Assembly (NCBI GenBank): GCA_030044235.1
Contig: JASHWD010000041.1
Coordinates: 1-7,473, forward strand
Direction: 5' to 3'
Length of the DNA: 7,473 nucleotides
DNA from: Candidatus Parvarchaeota archaeon
Lineage (GTDB): Archaea > Nanobdellota > Nanobdellia > Parvarchaeales > Parvarchaeaceae
The notes beneath the pieces were generated by a model. The model was given only the letters and a program-made list of their open reading frames with translations. It was not told the DNA's origin and made no database searches. Shown piece by piece: positions 1-4,838 of the stretch. The position numbers and the translations under genes are program-made. The number at the start of each line of letters is the position of its first letter. Within the stretch, counting starts at the first letter, position 1.

Positions 1-830
1 ATTCCAAAACTTACTGTCGCAGGACCTGTAAAATTACTTGGCAAGTAAGAGGATAAAGTTGTAGGATTAGTAAAATATGAACTCCCGACTTGGTCAAATG
101 GTAAAAAATTTATATAAGCGGAAGAATAATAACTGCCTGTAAAAAGTCCAGTTGCTTCCTCATCTCCGCCGGGAGCGACTGCGCTGCCATTCTCTATTAT
201 TGCTGGTAAGGACATTGCTGATTCAAATGTCGAAGCGGAAAAATTAAATGTAAAGGTAGGTATGTTCCCATCATTTGTGGCTGACCTATCATAGAATAGT
301 TCTGTAAAGTTTCCGAAGCGACTTAATGCTATCGCTATGGCGTATCGTTCTTGTGCACAGTACGGACAGCCCTGTGCGCCTAAATAAAGAAATGTAGGTT
401 TCCCATCAATAGTCAAGCTTCCGGCAGTTGACTTTACCGGTATTGGAATCAAGTCATAGTTATCGTCAGGCATTACTAAAACGCAGTATCCCGGCTCTGC
501 TGAGCTTGTAGAGGTCGCGGCAGAACCTGCGAAACACGTTAGATTTCCGGCTAGTTGTTCGTCTCCAACTTCAGCTAACTGAGTAGAAAGATTTGACAAA
601 CTTTGAATAAAACTAGCATTCATTTCTGTACCTATCGGACCAAGGAAAAACTTTGAAGAATTTATTGTTGTATTAGAAGAACCTGTAAAATATAAAGAAG
701 CCCCTGGCGTTGATTTCATCTGAACAGAAGCGTTGTTAACAAAAAGCAATGAAAAAACCATTGCGGCGACTATCGCCATAAATGCAAATGAAATTAATGC
801 TTGTTTTTTCTTATTCATAATAAACATCAT
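1..830 (-). CDS. DUF929 family membrane-anchored thiol-redox-like protein, 3' end cut by window edge
   Basis: I translated this from the minus strand; the frame is open for 276 codons and runs off the left edge, so the C-terminus is missing. Residues about 11-32 form a hydrophobic signal-anchor after a Lys-rich start (NKKKQ), so the rest is probably extracytoplasmic. Residues 144-175 carry the DUF929 signature: G-K-P followed by a strand, then G-A-Q-G-C-P-Y-C (C155 and C158), A-Q-E-R-Y, and A-L-S-R-F-G. This family is known from Sulfolobus, Thermoplasmatales and DPANN archaea; its function is not established, but the CPYC motif in a thioredoxin-like setting suggests disulfide chemistry. Cysteines C99 and C116 could form another disulfide. 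Three in-frame ATGs (830, 827, 818) are possible starts. The TATA box at 851-858 fits a leaderless start at 830 or 827, while 818 would leave a leader of about ten bases. Confidence 0.88.
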   Translation of the reverse strand, partial: MMFIMNKKKQALISFAFMAIVAAMVFSLLFVNNASVQMKSTPGASLYFTGSSNTTINSSKFFLGPIGTEMNASFIQSLSNLSTQLAEVGDEQLAGNLTCFAGSAATSTSSAEPGYCVLVMPDDNYDLIPIPVKSTAGSLTIDGKPTFLYLGAQGCPYCAQERYAIAIALSRFGNFTELFYDRSATNDGNIPTFTFNFSASTFESAMSLPAIIENGSAVAPGGDEEATGLFTGSYYSSAYINFLPFDQVGSSYFTNPTTLSSYLPSNFTGPATVSFG

Positions 831-850
831 AAAAATATTGTATCCGTCTC

Positions 851-858
851 TTTAAATA
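851..858 (-). promoter_or_regulatory. TATA box of the DUF929 gene
   Basis: On the minus strand this reads TATTTAAA, centred about 25 bases upstream of the first ATG at 830. Archaeal TATA boxes sit about 26 bases before the transcription start, so the message probably begins at or within a few bases of the start codons. Confidence 0.6.
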
Positions 859-875
859 GATTAACCAGCTCTCAA

Positions 876-891
876 ACCCGTAGACACCCGT
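876..891. repeat. ACCCGT direct repeat, one helical turn apart
   Basis: Two exact copies of ACCCGT (876-881 and 886-891) start 10 bases apart, so they face the same side of the helix. They lie upstream of the DUF929 TATA box and just past the end of the RNase P RNA transcript. The position would suit a regulator acting on the DUF929 promoter. No factor is recognised, and two short copies could be chance. Confidence 0.35.
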
Positions 892-903
892 CATAAATAA
901 AAC
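892..903 (-). terminator. T-rich terminator of RNase P RNA
   Basis: Directly after the 3' strand of P1 the minus strand reads GTTTTATTTATG. Archaeal RNA polymerase commonly terminates at oligo-T tracts, and the location fits the end of the rnpB transcript. Confidence 0.5.
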
Positions 904-1181
904 ACGGTGTTGAATAGCCCGTTTTCTGTCGCATTTCGGCCGCGTTCGCAGCTTCTTAATAATGCGCTATAACATTCGACTAAGCGCCGGAATACCGGTT
1001 TGCACGCCGCAGGTTTGCCGTTTCATCCGAAAGCCGCGACAATCAGTCTAGCATCATCTTTTATCGCTGCTGCGGTTCGTTTCTGCTCAATAGCCTACAT
1101 TTTCATGTACTATATTACTATAGTGCGGGTTTTGTCGTGAACGGACTTCCTCCTTTGATGGTCTGTTATATACAACACCGT
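904..1181 (-). ncRNA. rnpB: RNase P RNA, compact archaeal type
   Basis: Catalytic RNA of RNase P, which matures tRNA 5' ends. Conserved core segments appear in the right order: GGAGGAAGUCC (1153-1143), GAGCAGAAACGAACCGC (1088-1072), GGAUGAAACGG (near 1027-1017), UUAGUCGAAUG (near 983-973) and GACAGAAAACGGGCU (930-916). The fold agrees: P1 ACGGUGUUG/CAACACCGU (1181-1173 with 912-904), P2 UAUAACA/UGUUAUA (1170-1164 with 974-968), P4 AGUCCGUU/AACGGGCU (1147-1140 with 923-916, one G-U pair), a P8-like hairpin with a GUAA loop (1124-1109) and a P9-like hairpin with a GAAA loop (1109-1096). Oddities: almost no room for P3 between P2 and P4, and an added stem CGCAUU/AAUGCG (966-961 with 935-930) where the P2-P4 joint is normally short. 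Mature ends are estimated from P1. The segment is visibly more GC-rich than its surroundings. Confidence 0.92.
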
Positions 1182-1202
1182 AATTATCCTCCGCAAACCT
1201 AG

Positions 1203-1218
1203 TATTAATATTTTAAAA
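1203..1218. promoter_or_regulatory. Shared divergent TATA region for rnpB (minus) and the SWIM gene (plus)
   Basis: The block TATTAATATTTTAAAA lies midway between two divergent starts. Its centre is about 29 bases from the 5' end of P1 of RNase P RNA (1181) and about 28 bases from the ATG at 1239. Either strand supplies a plausible TATA box, so one element could direct transcription both ways, giving an RNase P RNA that needs little or no 5' trimming and a leaderless SWIM mRNA. The sequence does not separate one shared box from two overlapping boxes. Confidence 0.55.
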
Positions 1219-1238
1219 CGAACCTAAATAGTTAGTAT

Positions 1239-1523
1239 ATGCAGATAGACTTAATTTCTTTGGACGATTTAGAAAAAGACAATAAGATTTACATAAAGGG
1301 AATTAGTCTGGTCGGTTCGGTAAAACTAGACTATGTTACAGGAAAACACGTTTCTTTTATTGTCGAGGGCGAAGAGAGCAAACATAACGTGATGTATTTT
1401 TTAGAAAAAACTGGGGAAAAACGATGGCAGTGCGATTGTAAATGGTATACATTACAAAGCAAAACCTGCTCCCACATAATTGCAGTTAATCTAGCAATCA
1501 AAAAATCTATTTTAAAAGTCTAA
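1239..1523 (+). CDS. Small stand-alone SWIM zinc-finger protein
   Basis: A 94-residue protein, the only plus-strand gene in the window. Residues 63-79 hold the SWIM pattern C-x-C-x9-C-x-H (C65, C67, C77, H79), preceded by the usual aromatic W63 and followed by a short helix. SWIM modules bind zinc and occur in DNA-binding or recombination proteins (for example Sws1 partners of Rad51 paralogues) and in MuDR transposases. Here the module stands alone after about 60 residues that look beta-rich, so a nucleic-acid or protein-binding adaptor is likely but the exact role is unknown. The ATG lies about 28 bases after the AT-rich block shared with rnpB, which suits a leaderless mRNA; no ribosome binding site is seen. 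The stop overlaps the stop of the convergent gene by 4 bases. Confidence 0.85.
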   Translation: MQIDLISLDDLEKDNKIYIKGISLVGSVKLDYVTGKHVSFIVEGEESKHNVMYFLEKTGEKRWQCDCKWYTLQSKTCSHIIAVNLAIKKSILKV

Positions 1524-2350
1524 GCGTATCCAGGCAAGTAATCGTATCTTTTCCTTTCTTGAATATTCTCTTCTTTTTTAGGCTTTTCTTGATCTGTAAT
1601 GCTCTCTCCCTCTTTCGGCTTTTCTGAAATGTCGGTTACATCACAAGAAGTTTCTTTTATCTCAGAATCGTGTATCTGATTTATTGCCTGCATAAACAAG
1701 ACCAGCGAATCATTTGCTGTTTGATCTAGCACATATTTCTTTTCGTTAGCCTTCTGCACATAAAGTCTGGAGCCTATCATTTCCCCCCCATTAAAAGTCA
1801 TTCTGTAGACTACCAACATGTTTTCTTTCCCGATAAAAAGTGCTGAAACGCTAGTCTGATTGAATGTATCGAGTGGTTCAAGACCGTTTTCCCTTAAGCC
1901 CTGATCCGTGAAGCCATAAAATTCTCTAGATCTGCCGGATTGTCTAACTTGATAATCTCCCAGATCTATCTTGCTGCCGTCTTTATCAGTAAGTACAATA
2001 TTCTTTGCGGATATTCTTTTATTTTCGTCCCCTTTGAGTTTTATTTCTCCTCTTAAGAAATAAGCTGGTCCAAGTTTTCCGATTTTATTTAAGTGAACCT
2101 GGTATATATCTAATGTATCGTTCATATAGGAGACCGAAGGCTTATCGAAGCTCTTCTCAGCGACTACTTCATAATAATTCCCGCTTCCTTTAGACCAGTC
2201 AAAGTCTTCTCCTGTTTCGACTACGGTAAGCTGGGGATTCTCATCTGTAAGTTTTAGCAATTCTTTATCAGAGGCGGTTATTTTTTCCTCTTCTTTAAGT
2301 CCGCCAAGTATTTCATCAAGACCTTCAGACTGTATTCGCTTCTGTTCCAT
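1520..2350 (-). CDS. Conserved-looking hypothetical protein, 276 aa, soluble, charged tail
   Basis: I do not recognise this family. The protein has no signal peptide and no membrane segment. The N-terminal 35 residues are Glu/Lys-rich and helical. Residues about 55-205 alternate short hydrophobic strands with turns, suggesting a mostly beta domain. Residues 210-228 look like a helix. The tail, about 240-268, is low-complexity Lys/Glu/Pro/Ser and probably disordered, ending in an aromatic Tyr-Asp-Tyr-Leu-Pro patch. Only one cysteine (C236) is present, so zinc binding is unlikely. The ATG at 2350 directly follows the TAA of an in-frame 30-codon ORF with no gap (TAAATG), and no clear Shine-Dalgarno site precedes it. 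Translation may therefore depend on termination and restart from that ORF. The 3' end overlaps the SWIM gene tail to tail. Confidence 0.75.
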   Translation of the reverse strand: MEQKRIQSEGLDEILGGLKEEEKITASDKELLKLTDENPQLTVVETGEDFDWSKGSGNYYEVVAEKSFDKPSVSYMNDTLDIYQVHLNKIGKLGPAYFLRGEIKLKGDENKRISAKNIVLTDKDGSKIDLGDYQVRQSGRSREFYGFTDQGLRENGLEPLDTFNQTSVSALFIGKENMLVVYRMTFNGGEMIGSRLYVQKANEKKYVLDQTANDSLVLFMQAINQIHDSEIKETSCDVTDISEKPKEGESITDQEKPKKEENIQERKRYDYLPGYA

Positions 2351-2443
2351 TTATGACTCTTCTGTTTGGCTAAAATCTTTATTTAGTACCGAAGTCCGGT
2401 CATTATCTAAAACGACTAGACTGTCTAATTTAGGACCTGCCAT
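2351..2443 (-). CDS. 30-codon leader ORF abutting the 276-aa gene
   Basis: The ORF begins at ATG 2443 and ends with TAA at 2353-2351, directly before the ATG at 2350 in the same frame. The peptide starts MAGPKLDSLVVLDN and ends QTEES. The TATA box at 2469-2476 is centred about 29 bases upstream of ATG 2443, so a leaderless message would begin at this ORF rather than at the larger one. Three readings are possible: a leader peptide coupled to the downstream gene, a real N-terminus of a 307-residue protein interrupted by a nonsense mutation or sequencing error, or a read-through stop. The sequence alone cannot choose. The promoter spacing is the main support for translation here. Confidence 0.5.
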   Translation of the reverse strand: MAGPKLDSLVVLDNDRTSVLNKDFSQTEES

Positions 2444-2468
2444 ATTTATTATCTAAGAAAGAAACTCG

Positions 2469-2476
2469 TATAAATA
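2469..2476 (-). promoter_or_regulatory. TATA box upstream of the leader ORF and 276-aa gene
   Basis: Minus strand TATTTATA, within AAAGTATTTATACG. Its spacing to ATG 2443 (about 29 bases to the centre) matches leaderless archaeal transcription, whereas ATG 2350 is about 120 bases away. It therefore decides in favour of the leader ORF being at the 5' end of the message. Confidence 0.6.
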
Positions 2477-2524
2477 CTTTAATTTTTCACTATTATGTTG
2501 TAATGATAAAAGTTTATTATTTGG

Positions 2525-3196
2525 CTAAGATGATAAAGTAAAGTTTACGCTATCTGCGTAGAATCCTGAACCCCAAAAGGCTAAGGTATAATTGCCGGAC
2601 GGCAGCGTAATGTTTATATTTCCTGACGTTGCGTTCCCTAAGAGTATTATATTTTTCGCTACAGAACTCAAATTATAATCCGAAGACGGTAGAAAGGCGC
2701 TAGTATCGAAGCTAGAACTCGCGAAAAGATTGTCGATATCGGCCGCGGTCCCGACTATCCAAGTGGTAGTTATATTTGAATTAAAATCTAGAGACAGATT
2801 TGTGTTTGTACTAGAAAGATTTGAATACGCAAAAGAGTAATATCCGCCTGGCAAGCACTGTGTGGAAGCACATGTACTAGAAACTGATATAGTTGAAATC
2901 AAATAGAAGATTATTATAGCTATTATCGGTATCAGAATAAGCCACCATCTATTTTTTGCCATCCCAAATCCGCGGTTTCCTCTGCCCCCGTTTTGAGCTA
3001 CTCCCTGCATATCCAGAGATGTGCCACACTTTTCGCAGAACTTTGCCCCAGACTTATTTTCCGCGCCACAAGCAGGACATATTCTTTGCTTATTATCTGA
3101 AACGGAATTTAAGGCCTGGCCACATTTTTCACAAAACTGTGCATCCGGGCTGTTTTTTGTTTTACAATTTGGGCAGATTTTAGATTTCTTTTCCAT
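2525..3196 (-). CDS. Double zinc-ribbon membrane protein with sequon-rich extracytoplasmic domain
   Basis: A 223-residue protein with three parts. Residues 8-25 and 40-57 are two zinc ribbons, each C-P-x-C-x10-C-E-K-C-G (C8, C11, C22, C25; C40, C43, C54, C57), of the double-zinc-ribbon type common in archaeal membrane proteins. A Gly/Asn-rich linker leads to one transmembrane helix at about 84-105. The remaining 118 residues are Ser/Thr/Asn-rich with alternating strands, ending in a P-S-G-N-Y-T-L-A-F-W strand typical of beta-sandwich domains, and contain eight N-x-S/T sequons (N126, N133, N141, N175, N188, N195, N202, N218). A C109/C114 pair just outside the membrane could be disulfide-bonded. 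The ribbons are most likely cytosolic and the beta domain outside. No function is known. The start at 3196 is about 34 bases after the centre of the TATA box at 3226-3235; the gene is separate from its neighbours. Confidence 0.85.
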   Translation of the reverse strand: MEKKSKICPNCKTKNSPDAQFCEKCGQALNSVSDNKQRICPACGAENKSGAKFCEKCGTSLDMQGVAQNGGRGNRGFGMAKNRWWLILIPIIAIIIFYLISTISVSSTCASTQCLPGGYYSFAYSNLSSTNTNLSLDFNSNITTTWIVGTAADIDNLFASSSFDTSAFLPSSDYNLSSVAKNIILLGNATSGNINITLPSGNYTLAFWGSGFYADSVNFTLSS

Positions 3197-3225
3197 TCAA
3201 GTTATTATAATATCTATCCTTTTGC

Positions 3226-3235
3226 TTTAAATATA
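3226..3235 (-). promoter_or_regulatory. TATA box of the zinc-ribbon gene
   Basis: Minus strand TATATTTAAA, centred about 34 bases upstream of ATG 3196, predicting a transcript with a very short leader of about eight bases. The first downstream purine positions could shift this by a few bases. Confidence 0.6.
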
Positions 3236-3240
3236 TTAAG

Positions 3241-3253
3241 CATAAAGTAAAAA
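3241..3253 (-). terminator. T-rich terminator after the 495-aa gene
   Basis: Minus strand TTTTTACTTTATG, about 25 bases after the stop codon at 3278 and immediately upstream of the TATA box of the next gene. This is consistent with intrinsic oligo-T termination in archaea; no hairpin is needed or seen. Confidence 0.4.
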
Positions 3254-3277
3254 CCGTAGTCACCTTTGCCATCGACT

Positions 3278-4765
3278 TTAATCGTTTAGCTCCGCTATGA
3301 CGCCGCCTTTATACTCACGATTAGCATAAACATAGTCGTCATAAATATCATCAAGTTTTTCTACGAATATATTGCCCTTTTTTATAAATCGCATGCCTTG
3401 TTCTTTTGCATACTTTCGCAATGCTGAGTCTACTGTTTTATCGCTAACCTTTACATCGGATCTTATCTCGCTAAGGCGACAGAGACTATAAGCTGAGGAT
3501 ATTTGCGGATTCGTGTAAAGATCGCTTGCCTTCCTGCACATGCATATGGTAGCGCGACCGACTACCTTACCTTTAGCCTTTACTACTGCCCAAAAAATGT
3601 ATGGATTTTTCAAATAATCTCTTGTGTGTTTAAAAAAGTCTCCTCCTGGAGATAAGCAAGAAGTTATATTCTGAAGCGCCTCCATCTGCGTTTCTAGGTC
3701 TGAAGGCTTTAGATATAGAACTATATCATCTCTCTTGGATAAAACATATGAACGTCCAGGTCCTTTTTTGTATACTTTTTTGCCAGATAATATATAAGCT
3801 ATCTGTGAATCGAACTCTTTAAGCCAATAAGAAAGCCTTTCTATCTTAGATGAATCCTGTATAGCGTACTTCTTGGAAAAATATTTTTTAATGGCATTAA
3901 GTGCATTGTCATAAGCTAAGTTTAAATCCGATCCCTTTCGTATCTTTATATGATTATTTGCTGCTATCCCTAGAAAGTATGCTAAATTTATTAGACGCTC
4001 CGCCTTTTTTACCCCAAAATTCTGTAAAGTTATATTATCAAGAAACTTTCTTATCTCGCCGTCTTCTTCGCGCCCTATGTCATCTAAACTATTTATTTTT
4101 CTTATGGCTGTCTTGTCTTTTCTTTTAGCTAGATACGCAAATATCCCTGCGCTTTTTTCCGGTCCAAATAATCTATATGTTTTCTCATTTACATCTATTA
4201 GCATCTCAGCACCATCCTCGTCTTTCTCAGAGAATGCATCGAGAGCTAGAATGAAATTTGTATAAACCGAAATGGACCTTTCATCCGAAAAGTCAAGATA
4301 GTCAGATAGCGTAAAACATCCTCGCGAAAAAGTATTTTTTCCTACAAATTTATTTATTGTTCTCACTATCTCGGGATTTGATAAGAAACTGATAAAGTTT
4401 TTGGTTTTCTTTTCGTCTGAATTAACTTCTAGGGCTTCCCCAACCGTATTGTCCGATGTCAAATAGAACGCTGCTGGTTCTTCGTAGTTATTTAATGCTG
4501 AAAGAAGCGATTCGATATTTTTACTGTATTTTTGGCTTATTTCCTTATTTTCCGAATTAGAAATATTTTGGAGTATACTAGAGGCGAGCTTTTCACGGAT
4601 ATAATCGGACTTGCACTTCTCAAGCTGGCCGGTTATTTCTTCAGAGGATAAGTTTTCAAGTATGGCTTCCAAATTTGAAAGGTAGCCATAACCGAAGCCA
4701 TTAGAATTTACCCTACGCCAGAAAGCTTTTCTGTCTTCGTACTTGCTGGCATCCGCCGCCGCCAT
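3278..4765 (-). CDS. Unknown 495-aa protein sharing a C-terminal domain with the upstream large protein
   Basis: I do not recognise the full protein. Residues 1-335 are largely alpha-helical without clear repeats, signal peptide or membrane segment. Residues about 345-465 form an alpha/beta domain that aligns with the C-terminus of the next gene upstream: C370-L-S-P-G-G matches C-V-F-Y-P-A-G there, Y384-L-K-N-P matches Y-I-K-N-P, and V402-G-R-A-T-I-C matches K-T-A-T-A-I-C. The order of a strand with V-V-G-R, a second strand, then a helix with K-Y-A-K-E-Q-G recalls a GNAT acetyltransferase-like fold, but the acetyl-CoA loop is not clear, so this is a weak guess. The start ATG at 4765 lies about 26 bases after TATA CTTATAAG (4787-4794), which fits a leaderless message and its own promoter despite the 73-base gap to the upstream gene. 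Confidence 0.8.
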   Translation of the reverse strand: MAAADASKYEDRKAFWRRVNSNGFGYGYLSNLEAILENLSSEEITGQLEKCKSDYIREKLASSILQNISNSENKEISQKYSKNIESLLSALNNYEEPAAFYLTSDNTVGEALEVNSDEKKTKNFISFLSNPEIVRTINKFVGKNTFSRGCFTLSDYLDFSDERSISVYTNFILALDAFSEKDEDGAEMLIDVNEKTYRLFGPEKSAGIFAYLAKRKDKTAIRKINSLDDIGREEDGEIRKFLDNITLQNFGVKKAERLINLAYFLGIAANNHIKIRKGSDLNLAYDNALNAIKKYFSKKYAIQDSSKIERLSYWLKEFDSQIAYILSGKKVYKKGPGRSYVLSKRDDIVLYLKPSDLETQMEALQNITSCLSPGGDFFKHTRDYLKNPYIFWAVVKAKGKVVGRATICMCRKASDLYTNPQISSAYSLCRLSEIRSDVKVSDKTVDSALRKYAKEQGMRFIKKGNIFVEKLDDIYDDYVYANREYKGGVIAELND

Positions 4766-4786
4766 TTAAGAATAAAGGCTCATTAA

Positions 4787-4794
4787 CTTATAAG
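4787..4794 (-). promoter_or_regulatory. TATA box of the 495-aa gene
   Basis: The palindromic CTTATAAG is centred about 26 bases upstream of ATG 4765, the textbook archaeal distance, so transcription should begin at the start codon. It shows that the two large genes need not share one message. Confidence 0.6.
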
Positions 4795-4815
4795 CATTAA
4801 TCAAATCTAGTTATC

Positions 4816-4838
4816 TTAAAAGCGGCTTGTTATTAAAA
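4816..4838 (-). terminator. Possible T-rich terminator after the large repeat protein
   Basis: Directly after the stop codon at 4839 the minus strand has two short T runs (TTTTAATAAC and CTTTTAAG). These are weak but suitably placed, between the stop codon and the separate promoter of the next gene. Confidence 0.3.

Noticed and set aside
876..891. Start of a CRISPR array or inverted repeat
   Set aside because: Only two 6-base direct copies are present, with a 4-base gap and no further units or spacers.
904..1181. tRNA, SRP RNA or box C/D RNA as the identity of the GC-rich gap
   Set aside because: No cloverleaf, no SRP helix-8 motif and no paired C/D boxes are seen; the ordered RNase P core segments and the P1, P2 and P4 pairings explain the region.
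2956..3230. Two overlapping plus-strand ORFs of 75 and 69 codons
   Set aside because: They lie opposite the zinc-ribbon repeats of the minus-strand gene; their His/Phe/Cys-rich composition is the mirror of the C-P-x-C motifs, and they have no promoter.
3901..4265. Two plus-strand ORFs of 75 and 62 codons
   Set aside because: Both are antisense to the 495-aa gene, overlap each other, and have Leu/Ser-rich shadow composition with no suitable upstream TATA box.
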